NCBI GenBank assembly: GCA_030674185.1
Contig: CM060306.1
Span: 34,685,481 to 34,749,480 of the forward strand
Reading direction: 5' to 3'
Source of the DNA: Monoplex corrugatus
Lineage: Eukaryota; Mollusca; Gastropoda; Littorinimorpha; Ranellidae
DNA length: 64,000 bases
A program made the position numbers and the translations under genes. The notes below the pieces were generated by a model. That model searched no databases. It was not told the DNA's origin and saw only the letters and a program-made list of their open reading frames with translations. Shown piece after piece: positions 23,264 through 33,244 of the stretch. Every line of letters starts with the position of its first letter. Within the stretch, counting starts at the first letter, position 1.

Positions 23264-25221
23264 AAGTCAAGCCATGGAATCCGGTCAGGGAAAGTAATTT
23301 TTGTTGATTATGTGCTGTCATGTTTTAAACCTTTATTTCTTCAGGTGAGATATCATGTTTTAAACCTTTATTTCTACAGGTGTGAAATCATGATTAACCT
23401 TTGTTTCTGCAGGTGTGATGTCTTGTTTGAAACCTTTGTTTCTACAGGTGAGACATGTTTTAAACCTTTATTTCTACAGGCGAGACATCGTTTTTTAGAC
23501 CTTTATTTCTACAGGTGAGACATCATGTTTTAAACCTTCGTTTCTGCAGGCGAGACATCATGTTTTAAACCTTTATTTCTACAGGTGTGACATCCTATTT
23601 AAACCTTTGTTTCTGCAGGTGAGACTTGTTTTAAACCTTTATTTCCACAGGTGAGACATGTTTTAAACCTTTCTTTCTACAGGTGAGACATCATGTTTTA
23701 ACTTTTGTTTCTGCAGGTGTTACGTCTTGTTTTAAACCTTTATTTCTACAGGTGAGACATCATGTTTTAAACCTTTGTTTCTGCAGGTGTGATGTCTTGT
23801 TTTAAACCTTTATTTCTACAAGTGAGACATGTTTTAATCCTTCATTTCTACAGGTGAGACATAATGTTTTAATCCTTTATATCTACAGGTGAGACATCAT
23901 GTTCTAAACATCTATTTCTACAGGTGAGACATAATGTTTTACACCTTTATTTCTACATGTGAGACATCATGTTGTAAACATTTGTTTCTGCAGGTGTGAT
24001 GTCTTGTTTTAAGTCTTTATTTCTACAGGTGAGACATCATGTGTGTGATGTCTTGTTTTAAATCTTTATTTCTACAGGTGAGACATCATTTTTAAACCTT
24101 TGTTTCTACAGGCGAGACATGTTTTAAACCTTTGTTTCTGCAGGTGTGATGTCTTGTTTTAAACATTTATTTCTACAGGTGAGACATCATGTTTTAAACC
24201 TTTATTTCTACAGGTGAGACATGTTTTAAACCTTTGTTTCTGCAGGTGTGATGTCTTGTTTGAAACCTTTGTTTCTACAGGTGAGACATGTTTTAAACCT
24301 TTATTTCTACAGGCGAGACATCGTTTTTTAGACCTTTATTTCTACAGGTGAGACATCATGTTTTAAACCTTCGTTTCTGCAGGCGTGACATCTTCTTTTA
24401 AACCTTTATTTCTACAGGTGAGACATCGGTTTTAAACCTTTATTTCTACAGGTGAGACATCATGTTTTAATCCCACATTTCTACAGGTCTGGCATCTTCT
24501 TTTAAGCATTGATTTCTACAGGTGAGACATCTTGTTTTAAACCTTTATTTCTACAGGTGAGATATGTTTTAAACCTTTGTTTCTGCAGGTGAGACATGTT
24601 TCAATCCTTCATTTCTACAGGTATGGCGTCATCTTTTAATCCTTTATTTCTGCAGGTGAGACATGTTTCAAACCTTTGTTTCTACAGGTGAGGCATCATG
24701 TTTTAAACCTTTCTTTCTACAGGTGAGACATCATGTTTTAAACCTTTGTTTCTGCAGGTATGATTTTGTGTTTTAAACCTTTATTTCTATAGGTGAGACA
24801 TCATTTTTTAACCTTTGTTTCTGTAGGTGTGATGGTTTGTTTAAAGCCTTTATTTGTACAGGTGAGACATCATGTTTTAAGCCTTTATTTCTACAGATGA
24901 GGCATGTTTTGAATGTTTATTTCTGCAGGTGTGATGTCTTGTTTTAAACCTTTATTTGTACAGGTGAGGCATCACGTTTGAAACCTTTGTTTCTACAGGT
25001 GAGACATGTTTTAATGCTTCATTTCTACAGGTGTGGCGTCTTCTTTTAATCCTTTACTTCTACAGGTGAGACATCATGTTTTAAACCTTTATTTCTACAG
25101 GTGAGACATCTTGTTTTAAACCTTTATTTCTACAGGTGAGACATGTTTTAAACCTTTGTTTCTACAGATGAGGCATCATGTTTTGAATGTTTGTTTCTGC
25201 AGGTGTGATGTCTTGTTTTAA

Positions 25222-25432
25222 CCCTTACAGTGCCAGATGATGTAATTAAAGCGTGCATCGCCATTGCCAGGGCGCATTTTCCGAATTAGTGTAATAATTC
25301 ATAAAAAATTCCTGAAGCTAAAGGAGACAAAATAGACAATAACATGTTGAATAAAGTTTGTTGCAAAATGATTTCTCTTCAAAATGACACTCACAGAAAG
25401 ACATAATATGAACATTTGAATTTTTGGTGAAT
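25222..25432. mobile_element. One-ended piggyBac-like insertion in the minisatellite
   Basis: A 211-bp non-repeat segment starts at a unit's TTAA (25218-25221) with cccttacagtgccagatg, the CCCT-type start of piggyBac-like ends. The right edge merges into a unit (aatgacatcttgttttaaac) without a visible inverted end. Probably a truncated copy whose other end was lost, perhaps by unequal exchange in the array. No coding content. Confidence 0.5.
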
Positions 25433-27678
25433 GACATCTTGTTTTAAACCTTTATTTCTACAGGTGAGACATGTTTTAAACCTATATTTCTACAGGCGAG
25501 GCATGTTTTAATCCTTTATTTCTACAGATGTAGCGTTGTCTTTTAATCCTTTATTTCTACAGGTGAGACATGTTTTAAACCTTTAATTCTACAGGTGAGA
25601 CATCATGTTTTAAACCTTTATTTCTACAGGTGAGGCATCATGTTTTAAACGTTTGTTTCTGCAGGTGTGACGTCTTGTATTAAACCTTTGTTTCTATAGG
25701 TGAGACATGTTTTAAACCTTTTTTCCTACAGGTGAGTCATCATGTTTTAAACCTTTATTTCCGTAGGTGTGATATCTTGTTTTAAACCTTTATTTCTACA
25801 GATGAGGCATCATGTTATGAAAGTTTGTTTCTGCAGGAGTGATGTCTTGTTGTAAACCTTTATTTGTACAGGTGAGACATCATGTTTTAAACCTTTGTTT
25901 CTACAGGTGAGACATGTTTTAATCCTTTTTTTTTCTATAGTGTGGCGTTTTCTTTTAATCCTTTATTTCTACAGGTGAGACATCATGTTTTAAACCTTTA
26001 TCTCTACAGGTGAGACATGTTTTCCACCTTTTTTACATGCGAGACATGTTCTAAACCTTTGTTTCTACAGGTGAGGTATCATGTTTTAAACATTTGTTTC
26101 TGCAGGTGTGACGTCTTGTTTAAAACTTTTGTTTCTACAAGTGAGACATCATGTTTTAAACCTTTTTTTTCTAGAGGTGGGAGATCATGTTTTAAACCTT
26201 TGTTTCTGCCGGTGCTATGTCTTGTTTTAAACCATTATTTCTACAGGCGAGACATCATGTTTTAAACCTTTATTTCTTCAGGTGAGACATCCTGTTTTAA
26301 ACCTTTGTTTCTGCAGGTGTGAAGTCTTGTTTTAAACCTTTATTTCTACAGGTGAGACGTCACCATTATTTCTATAGGTGAGACATGCTTAAACCTTTGT
26401 TTCTGCAGGTGTGACATTTTGTTTTGAATCTTTTTTTTAAAATCTATTTCTAAAGGTGAGACATGTTTTAAACCTTTATTTCTACAGGTGAGGCATCATA
26501 TATTAAACATTTTTTTCTACAGGTGAGATGTCACGTTTTAAACCTTTATTTCTTCTGGTGAGCCATCATGTTTTATTCCTTTATTTCTACAGGTGAGATA
26601 TTTTAAACCTTCATTTCTGCGGGTGAGACATCATGTTTTATATCTTTGTTTCTGCAGGTGTGACATCATGTTTTAAACCTTTGTTTCTGCAGGTGTGACG
26701 TCTTGTTTTATACCTTTATTTCTACAGGTGAGACATCATGTTTTAAACCTTTATCTCTACAGGTGAGACATCATGTTTTCCACCTTTTTTACATGTGTGA
26801 CATCATGTTCTAAACCTTTGTTTCTACAGGTGAGGTATCATGTTTTAAACCTTTGTTTCTGCCAGTGCGACGTCTTGTTTTAAACCATTATTTCTACAGG
26901 CGAGACATCACCATTATTTCTATAGGTGAGACATGTTTAAACCTTTGTTTCTGCAGGTGTGACATTTTGTTTTAAATCTTTCTTTTTTTAATCTGTATTT
27001 CTAAAGGTGAGACATCATGTTTTAAACCTTTGTTTCTACAGGTGAGACATGTTTTAAACCTTGGTTTCCGCAGGTGTGATGTGTTGGTTTAAACCTTTAT
27101 TTTTGCAGGTGAGACATATTTTAAACCTTTATTTCTACAGGTGAGACATCATGTTTTAAACCTTTATTTCTACAGGTGAGACATGTTTTAAACCTTTGTT
27201 GCTGCAGGTGTGATGTCTTGTTTTATACGCTTATTTCTACTGATGAGACATCATGATTTAAACCTTTATTTCTACAGGTGAGACATGTTTTAAACCTTTG
27301 TTTCTACAGGTGAGACATGTTTTAAACCTTTGTTTCTTCAGGTGTGACATCTTGTTTTAAACCTTTATTTCTACAGGTGAGACATCATGTATTAAACCTT
27401 TATTTCTACAGGTGAGATGTCAGGTTTTAAACCTTTGTTTCTGCAGGTGTGACATTTTGTTTTAAATCTTTTTTAAATCTCTATTTCTACAGGTGAGACA
27501 TGTTTTAAACCTTTATTTCTACAGGTGAGGCATCATATATTAAACATTTTTTTCTACAGGTGAGACGTCACGTTTTAAACCTTTATTTCTTCTGGTGAGC
27601 CATCATGTTTTAGTCCTTTATTTCTACAGGTGAGTTATTTTAAACCTTCATTTCTGCGGGTGAGACATCATGTTTTAA

Positions 27679-28176
27679 CCCTCTGGGCCCAAATGCGACC
27701 TACAGGTCGCAACGCTTTGTGTGACCGTATTCCGAGTGCACACTGTACGTCGCCACAGCACAGTGGGTCAAACAGCCGGTCTCGCTCTATTTTTATATTA
27801 TCCAATCAGAATAATTCCTTCCCAGTCGCTGCAGAACACTTCAATTTGCACATGGCAGCCTCCATTGTGATAGTTTGGTGTACGTTTTGTCAGTTTTCAC
27901 AATGAAAAGATCAACTCCTCAACCTTCGACCTCTCGTGAGGCAAACGAGCTCCAGCGTTTTTTCACCACTGAGCAATTGCTCGAAGCTTTGTATGATTCC
28001 GATTCAGATAAGCAGGTAGTCCTTTCTGTAATACTTTTACACTGTTTTTTGTGGTTGTTTGTCAGTAGTTTGTCTCTTATGCATGCATTACTACGATGGG
28101 GTAGATTTTCAGTGCACTCTGCTCAGGAGCCCAGGAATAGTGTATTGTATGGCTCAGGGGGCTAGGGCTCAAAGGG
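27679..28176 (+). mobile_element. piggyBac-like non-autonomous element
   Basis: A 498-bp element flanked by TTAA at 27675-27678 and 28177-28180. The left end is ccctctgggcccaaatgc and the inverted right end ccctttgagccctagcc. Removing the element and one TTAA restores a normal minisatellite unit (tgttttaaatctttgtttctg), which proves the insertion. It keeps an N-terminal transposase-like reading frame at 27902 but not the catalytic domain. Confidence 0.82.
27902..28165 (+). pseudogene. Transposase N-terminal remnant
   Basis: An ATG in good context (cacaatgaaa) opens MKRSTPQPSTSREANELQ, followed by an acidic DSDSD stretch near residues 32-36. The serine/threonine start and the acidic DSDS segment resemble N-termini of piggyBac-type transposases. 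After residue 38 the frame runs through hydrophobic, non-conserved residues to 28165; cag before gtagtcc at 28013-28022 could be a relic splice donor. Coding potential beyond the first ~38 residues is doubtful. Confidence 0.5.
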
Positions 28177-28977
28177 TTAAATCTTTGTTTCTGCAGGTGT
28201 GATATCATGTTTAAACCTTTGTTTCTGCAGGTGTGACGTCTTGTTTTATACCTTTATTTCTACAGGTGAGACATGTTTTAAACCTTTGTTTCTATAGGTG
28301 AGACATCATGTTTTAAACCTTTATTTCTGCAGGTGAGACATCAGGTTTTAAACCTTTGTTTCTGCAGGTGTGACGTCTTGTTTTATACCTTTATTTCTAC
28401 AGGTGAGACATGTTTTAAACCTTCAATTCTACTGGTGAGGCATGGTATATTGAACCTTTATTTCTACAGGTGAGATGTAACGTTTTAAACCTTTATTTCT
28501 ACAGCAGAGAGATCATGTTTTAATCCTCTAGTTCTACATGTGAGACATGTTTTAAACCTTTATTTCTACAGGTGAGACAATATGTTTTAAACGTTTATTT
28601 CTACAGGTAAGACATCATATTTTTAACCTTTGTTTCTACAGGTGAGACATGGTGTTTTTTAAACCTTTGTTTCTGGAGGTGTGATGTCTTGTTTAAAAAC
28701 CTTTATTTCTACAGGTGAGACATGTTTTAAACCTTTAGTTTTGCAGGTATGACGTCTTGTTTTAAACCTTTATTTCTACAGGTGAGACATCATGTTTTAA
28801 ACCTTTATTTCTACAGGTTATGTGTTATGTTTTTTTAAACCTTTATTTCTACAGGTAAGACATGTTTTAAACCTTTATTTCTACAGGTGAGAGATGTTTT
28901 AAACCTTTGTTTCTACAGGTGAGACATCTTGTTTTAAACCTTTATTTCTACAGGTGAGACATGTTTTTAAACATTTA

Positions 28978-29005
28978 CACTACGCACAAAAAGTTAAGGA
29001 TCACT
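28978..29005 (+). repeat. Left terminal inverted repeat of Tc1-type element
   Basis: Starts cactacgcacaaaaagttaa. Its last 25 bases are the exact complement of the right end. Confidence 0.95.
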
Positions 29006-29339
29006 ATGAGAAAACAAGTGCGTAATAAACTCTGTTCGCTACTGTTATTTATTTCTCAGTCCAGCCAAATTGTTATGAATTCTTGTTCAGCTGTAAGTGG
29101 GCGATGTTGTGTTAGTGCGAAAATTGTACGGGATTCTCTACTACTGAGCTTGGCCGCAAACGGAAAAGCGGAAACTTGCGAAAAAGGACCTTTTTTTGGA
29201 CCGTTCTGCCTGAACACATTGCACAAGCCAGATGGAAAAACCATTATGCACGTGCAAGCACTGCTGTTTATGTGTGAGATTCTGTCTGTTGCTTGGCTTT
29301 ATAAGAAGACATTCCACCAGTAGTAGGCCTGATCTGACA

Positions 29340-30368
29340 ATGCCTCCACGACGAAACTTGAGCGAGTTTGAGAGGGGACGAGCTGTTGCATGGTTCCAAG
29401 ATGGTGTTCCCAAGCGAGAAGTGGCCAGGCGACTTCAGGTGTCCATCTCGGTCATTGTCAGACTGATTCAACGCTTCACAGCCACTGGGAGGGTCCATGA
29501 AAGACGCAGATCTGGTCGACCGAAGAAGACAAACCCACGTGAAGATCGTCTCATTGAACGACAAGCCCTGCAGACAAGAACAGCCTCTTCCAGCATCATT
29601 CGAAGGCAGCTGAGGGTGGCTACTAACATCAACATCAGCCAGCAGACCATACGGAACCGCCTTCATGGGTTTAACCTCCGTTCTCGTCGCCCAGCTGTAC
29701 GGCCACGCTTAACTCCAGCCCATAGGGCAGCACGCCGCGCCTTCTGCAGACGTCACGTGAGGTGGACACGTCGGCAATGGTCCCAGGTCCTGTTCAGTGA
29801 TGAATCACGCTTCACCATGAACCACAACGACGGCCGACTGAGGGTGTGGAGGCGCCCAGGACAACGCTTTATTGACACCACTGTCCAAGAAAAGGTTGCC
29901 TTTGGTGGAGGTTCTGTAATGGTCTGGGGGACCTTCAGCCTTCACCACAGAACACCCTTGTATCATGTACAGGGTAACCTGACTGGCCTCCGATACCGGG
30001 ATGAGATCCTTCGACCGCTGGCTGTGCCTACACTGCAGCAGATGGGACCGACGGCTGTCTACCAGGATGACAACGCTCGCCCCCACAGGGCAAGGGTGGT
30101 CAACGACTTCCTGCAGCAGTCTGGAGTCAACAGAATGGAGTGGCCAGCATGCAGTCCTGATCTCAACCCGATTGAGAACATCTGGGATGAGCTGGATCGC
30201 AAAGTGAGGAGCAACCACCCCCCTCCCAGGGATGCCCAACACCTCTACCAGATGCTGCAGGCTGAGTGGCAGGCGCTTCCACAGAGGATCTTCACCAACC
30301 TGGTCAACTCGATGAGGACTCGCTGTGTCGAGTGCCAGAACAGCCATGGCGGTTACACGCATTACTGA
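29340..30368 (+). CDS. Tc1-type transposase, DD34E
   Basis: 342 residues, the usual size for a Tc1-type transposase. The N-terminal ~115 residues form the bipartite helix-turn-helix DNA-binding region (REVARRLQVSISVIVRLIQ near 27-45), with an RRSGRPKK basic AT-hook-like segment (about 57-63) between the two helical parts. The catalytic domain shows aspartate 154 in LFSDESRF, aspartate 244 in YQDDNARPH and glutamate 279 in SPDLNPIEN, with 34 residues between the last two. A glycine-rich box lies at 189-192. The start chosen is the ATG at 29340 (MPPRRNLSEF); an upstream in-frame ATG at 29232 would add 36 cysteine-rich residues atypical of the family. The enzyme cuts and pastes the element at TA sites. 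Confidence 0.95.
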   Translation: MPPRRNLSEFERGRAVAWFQDGVPKREVARRLQVSISVIVRLIQRFTATGRVHERRRSGRPKKTNPREDRLIERQALQTRTASSSIIRRQLRVATNINISQQTIRNRLHGFNLRSRRPAVRPRLTPAHRAARRAFCRRHVRWTRRQWSQVLFSDESRFTMNHNDGRLRVWRRPGQRFIDTTVQEKVAFGGGSVMVWGTFSLHHRTPLYHVQGNLTGLRYRDEILRPLAVPTLQQMGPTAVYQDDNARPHRARVVNDFLQQSGVNRMEWPACSPDLNPIENIWDELDRKVRSNHPPPRDAQHLYQMLQAEWQALPQRIFTNLVNSMRTRCVECQNSHGGYTHY

Positions 30369-30582
30369 ACTTTTGGGAGCATCAGAATGCCCTGTCTTGT
30401 GATTTCAATGACCTTGGGAAATCAAATTTCGATACGTACCCACTTTGATCAAATGTACACACCAAACGATTGCTCGAAATTGAAGGCAATTGTGTATCGT
30501 TATCGCTAAAGCATGGAATTAAATGTTTGCCAAACTTCAACGCATTGGCTTTCTTATTTTGAAAGTTATGACTTTTTGTGCA

Positions 30583-30610
30583 AGTGATCCTTAACTTTTT
30601 GTGCGTAGCT
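30583..30610 (-). repeat. Right terminal inverted repeat of Tc1-type element
   Basis: Ends ttaactttttgtgcgtagct on the plus strand; inverted partner of 28978-29005. Confidence 0.95.
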
Positions 30611-30805
30611 TATTTCTTCAGTTGAGACGTCATGTTTTAAACCTTTTTTTCTGCAGGTGTGACATCTTGTTTTGAACCTTTATTTCTACAGGTGAGACAT
30701 GTTTTAAACCTTTATTTCTACAGGTGAGATGTCATGTTTTAAACCTTTGTTTCTAAAGGTGAGACATCATGTTTTAAACCTTTGTTTCTTTAGGTGAGAC
30801 ATCGT
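30611..30805 (+). repeat. Splice-site-like minisatellite, right end
   Basis: About five more 31-35-bp units of the array that ends at the Tc1 insertion. The last junctions read ctaaaggtgag and ctttaggtgag, degenerate forms of ctacaggtgag. Confidence 0.9.
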
Positions 30806-30875
30806 GTGTGTGTGTGTGTGTGTGTACATTGTGATGTCTTTGCATGCTAAGCATTTTGACTTTTGTTTTCAACAG

Positions 30876-30921
30876 GAGACTTCGATGATGATGACTGACA
30901 GTGACACAGTCCAAAATTAAG
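30876..30921 (+). other. Exon-like module, copy 1
   Basis: The 46 bases follow ttttgttttcaacag and end aaaattaag before ataagtatt (one base from gtaagt). All three frames contain a stop within the module: frame 0 ends at its TAA after ETSMMMTDSDTVQN, and the other two at TGA. If spliced in, it would act as a terminal or poison exon. Confidence 0.4.
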
Positions 30922-30949
30922 ATAAGTATTAATGATTTCAGATTTTAGA

Positions 30950-30952
<3 letters not shown>

Positions 30953-31035
<83 letters not shown>
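30953..31035. repeat. (GT)n microsatellite
   Basis: Roughly 80 bases of alternating GT, followed by a GC-interrupted stretch to about 31063. Confidence 0.97.
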
Positions 31036-31040
<5 letters not shown>

Positions 31041-31109
31041 CGTGCGTGTGTGTGCGTGTGCAATATGATGTCTTTGCATGCTATGCATTTTGACTTTTGT
31101 TTTCAACAG

Positions 31110-31155
31110 GAGACTTCGATGATGATGACTGACAGTGGCACAGTCCAAAATTAAG
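31110..31155 (+). other. Exon-like module, copy 2
   Basis: Same 46-bp layout with an intact acceptor (tttcaacag) and ataagt at the donor position. Differs from copy 1 by a single base in the core. Confidence 0.4.
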
Positions 31156-31284
31156 ATAAGTATTGATGATTTTCAGATTTTAGATGATTTATTCAATTAG
31201 GTTACAAGCCCTTGTGAGAGGGATAAGTGTTATGCTTAGTGTGTTTGTACAAGTTTGGTAGGTTTAGATTTTATGCAGGGTTTT

Positions 31285-31830
31285 CTCTTCCCCCCGTTGG
31301 GTTGCCGGGGGCTCTTTCAGTATAAATAGTATCCCCACCTTCTGGAAATTCTTTGCTAAAAATTTCCTTTTTTCTGTCACTCTTTGTTTCTGCCTTGTTA
31401 CCTTGCTTTCTGTCATTTCTACTTATTTTCTGCCTTAATGGTCCATTCACCTGTTTTTTCGATAAAGTCTTACATACTTTTTCTTCGGATTGATAATTGG
31501 GTACATGTATTGAATGCATTTTTGGATCTGGGGAGGTGAGATATGTGGAAGCAATTTTAGGTGATCTATGCCTGTTTTTATGTATGTTTTGGTGTCCTTA
31601 TGTGTGCTTATATTTGTGGTCAGGTGTGTTTTTTAAATCTCCCCTGTGCGATAGATCGGACAGAATGGTCCTACGCCAGGGGCATGTCCTTGGATTATGT
31701 GCGCGAATGCATTGATGTTTTTTTTTTCCTGTTGAAGTTTTGTGTGTTTTGAAGCGGTTATAGCCCTGATATGGCTCTGCACAGTCAGCTGGGCTTTAAA
31801 CAACAATAAAAAGAGAAAAAAAAGAGTTTT
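31285..31830 (+). mobile_element. Interspersed repeat G, copy 4
   Basis: Begins cccgttgggttgccgggggc, carries ctttcagtataaatagtatc, gataattgggtacatgtat and tagccctgatatggctctgc, and ends with an A-rich tail. It lies within the second exon-like module unit. Confidence 0.77.
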
Positions 31831-31984
31831 CTTTGTGTTCAACAAGTGACGTAGTCCATTAAGTATTTGGAGAATATGGTGGTGGTGGTGGTGGGTGAGT
31901 TTGGATGTGGGTTTATATATATGTGTGTGTGTGTACAATGTGATGTCTTTACATGCTAAGCATTTTGACTTTTGTTTTCAACAG

Positions 31985-32030
31985 GAGAGTTCAATGATGG
32001 TGATTGACAATGGCACAGTCCAAAATTAAG
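31985..32030 (+). other. Exon-like module, copy 3 (consensus splice sites)
   Basis: The only one of the four with both sites intact: acceptor tttgttttcaacag and donor ttaag/gtaagtatt, matching the full U1 consensus. Core differences give ESSMMVIDNGTVQN before TAA. If any module copy is used as an exon, this is the best candidate. Confidence 0.45.
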
Positions 32031-32257
32031 GTAAGTATTAATGATTTTCAGATTTTAAGTGATTTATTCATTTAGGTCATAGACCCTTGTGAGGGGGATA
32101 AATATTATGCATAGTGTGTGTGTACAAGTTTGATCTGTTTAGATGTTACGTAGGGTTTCCTTTGTGTTCAACAAGTGAGGTAGTCCATTAAGAATATGGA
32201 CAAATGTGGTGCTGTCTTATGTGTGTGTGTGTGTGTGTGTGTTTATATGCGTGTTTT

Positions 32258-32379
32258 CAGTGTTGATTGTAGGCCGCAGGATTCACGCGATTTTTTTCTT
32301 TTGCCCGCAAAAAATCGAGCCATTTTTGACTGGAGGGGGGGCCTGCCCCCCATTTTTGAAAATCCTAAAATCAACACTG
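32258..32379. mobile_element. Short TIR element (hAT-like by ends)
   Basis: 122 bp with inverted ends cagtgttgatt/aatcaacactg. The flanks repeat gtgtttt (32251-32257 and 32380-32386), but they lie in GT-rich sequence, so the duplication length is uncertain. A G-run/C-run pair (ggggggg and cccccc) near the right end resembles that in the element at 39915. No coding content. Confidence 0.68.
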
Positions 32380-32464
32380 GTGTTTTTGTATGTGTGTGTT
32401 TATATGTGTTCATGTACAATGTGATGTTTTTGCATGCTAAGCATTTTGACTTTTGTTTTCAACG

Positions 32465-32511
32465 GGAGAGTTTGATGATGATGACTGACAGTGGCACAGT
32501 CCAAAATTAAG
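32465..32511 (+). other. Exon-like module, copy 4 (acceptor lost)
   Basis: The acceptor AG is changed (tttcaacgg), and the donor position reads ataagt. It would not be expected to splice. Confidence 0.4.
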
Positions 32512-32732
32512 ATAAGTATTAATGGTTTTTAGATTTTAGATGCTTTATTCATTTAGGTTTTATACCCTTGTGATGGGGAGAAGTATTAATATGCATTGTG
32601 TGTGGGTACAAGTTTGATCTGTTTAGATGTTACACAGGGTTTTCTTTGTGTTCGACAAGTGACGTAGTCATCGAGAATATGGAGAATGTGGTGGTGGTGT
32701 GTGTGTTTTGTGTGTGTGAGAGAGAAATGTGC

Positions 32733-32734
<2 letters not shown>

Positions 32735-32786
<52 letters not shown>

Positions 32787-32800
32787 GAGAGAGAGAGAAT
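32735..32800. repeat. (GT)n-(GA)n microsatellite
   Basis: A GT tract of about 40 bases followed by a short GA tract; a smaller GA run lies just upstream at 32718-32724. Confidence 0.95.
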
Positions 32801-32852
32801 GTGTGTGTACACTTACATACCTTTGTACATCTTGATTTGTTTCTTTTAACAG

Positions 32853-32903
32853 GTGAGATACTCCATCAAGAGAGGCAGTGAAGTGATGACATCCTCAACT
32901 AAG
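32853..32903 (+). other. 51-bp exon-like segment with consensus splice sites
   Basis: Acceptor gatttgtttcttttaacag and donor actaag/gtaagtatt are both consensus. The 51 bases are exactly 17 codons and open in frame 0 (VRYSIKRGSEVMTSSTK); the other two frames close. A symmetric open micro-exon with two strong sites is the best candidate for a functional exon in this part of the window. No adjoining exon or homologue is recognised. Confidence 0.45.
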
Positions 32904-33011
32904 GTAAGTATTGTGGGGGGTATGTGTGTGTTTATGTGCGTGTATGTGTGTGTGTGTGTTTGCGTGTGTGTTTCCCGATTCATAATTTGTATGGTGTTTT
33001 TCATTTTTTTC

Positions 33012-33200
33012 TATAGGTGTGATGTCCCACCGGGGTCAGTAGTTGAACACTATGGAGAAAATGTTCTTTCTACAGGTATGATGTCCCATCAGGGTCGATA
33101 GTTGAACACTATGGTGATGATTTGAGATGTTCTTTGTACAGGGGTTATGTCCCATCAAGATTGATGACTAAACAAACAATGTGATGATGTTTCAAAATTG
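33012..33200 (+). repeat. ~75-bp minisatellite with AG/GT junctions
   Basis: Three units of tgatgtcccatcagggtc, agttgaacactatgg and ttctttctacag. The ends again place ctatag or tacag directly against gtgtg/gtatg. Related units occur at 36330 and at 41050-41290. Confidence 0.85.
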
Positions 33201-33244
33201 CAGATGACCACAGATACAGATGTGTTGAAGCTTTTTCTGAATAC

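Larger units (their letters stand above)
23315..28975 (+). repeat. Minisatellite of juxtaposed 3'/5' splice-site-like units
   Basis: On the order of 140 units of 31-35 bases. Two common forms are gtgagacatcatg + ttttaaacctttatttctacag and gtgtgatgtcttg + ttttaaacctttgtttctgcag. Each unit therefore ends in a pyrimidine-rich tract plus CAG (a 3' splice-site shape) joined with no gap to GTGAG or GTGTG (a 5' splice-site shape). In known introns this is the layout of a recursive splice site, a zero-length exon. The splice-site reading applies only to the plus strand. The array is interrupted by TTAA-type insertions at 25222 and 27679 and by a Tc1-type element at 28978, and it resumes to 30805. Splicing use is inferred; only the sequence pattern is seen. 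Confidence 0.93.
28978..30610 (+). mobile_element. Tc1/mariner-type transposon, complete
   Basis: A 1633-bp element with 28-bp inverted ends matching at 26 of 28 positions; the inner 25 match perfectly. The target dinucleotide TA is duplicated at 28976-28977 and 30611-30612. Removing the element plus one TA restores the surrounding 35-bp minisatellite unit. Contains one intact transposase frame at 29340-30368. Intact ends and ORF suggest a recent and potentially autonomous copy. Confidence 0.95.
30830..32545 (+). repeat. Four tandem copies of an exon-like module with flanks
   Basis: The unit comprises tgatgtctttgcatgctaag, a pyrimidine tract, a 46-bp exon-like core, then agtattaatgattttcag, tttattcatttaggt and gtgtgtacaagtttgatc. 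Cores lie at 30876, 31110, 31985 and 32465. A repeat G copy sits in the second unit and a short TIR element in the fourth. Spacing is unequal because of these insertions and (GT)n tracts. Confidence 0.88.

Noticed and set aside
23312..26265. Short plus-strand frames reading CFKPLFLQVRYH-like repeats
   Set aside because: Translation of the 35-bp minisatellite. Units are not a multiple of three and frames change after one or two units, so not a repeat protein.
23315..28975. CRISPR-like array
   Set aside because: Units are directly adjacent with no unique spacers, and the DNA is eukaryotic.
29805..30362. 185-codon minus-strand frame inside the Tc1 transposase
   Set aside because: Antisense shadow of a real transposase with all family motifs on the plus strand. 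Likewise the plus-strand frames at 35012-35683 and 47859-48587.
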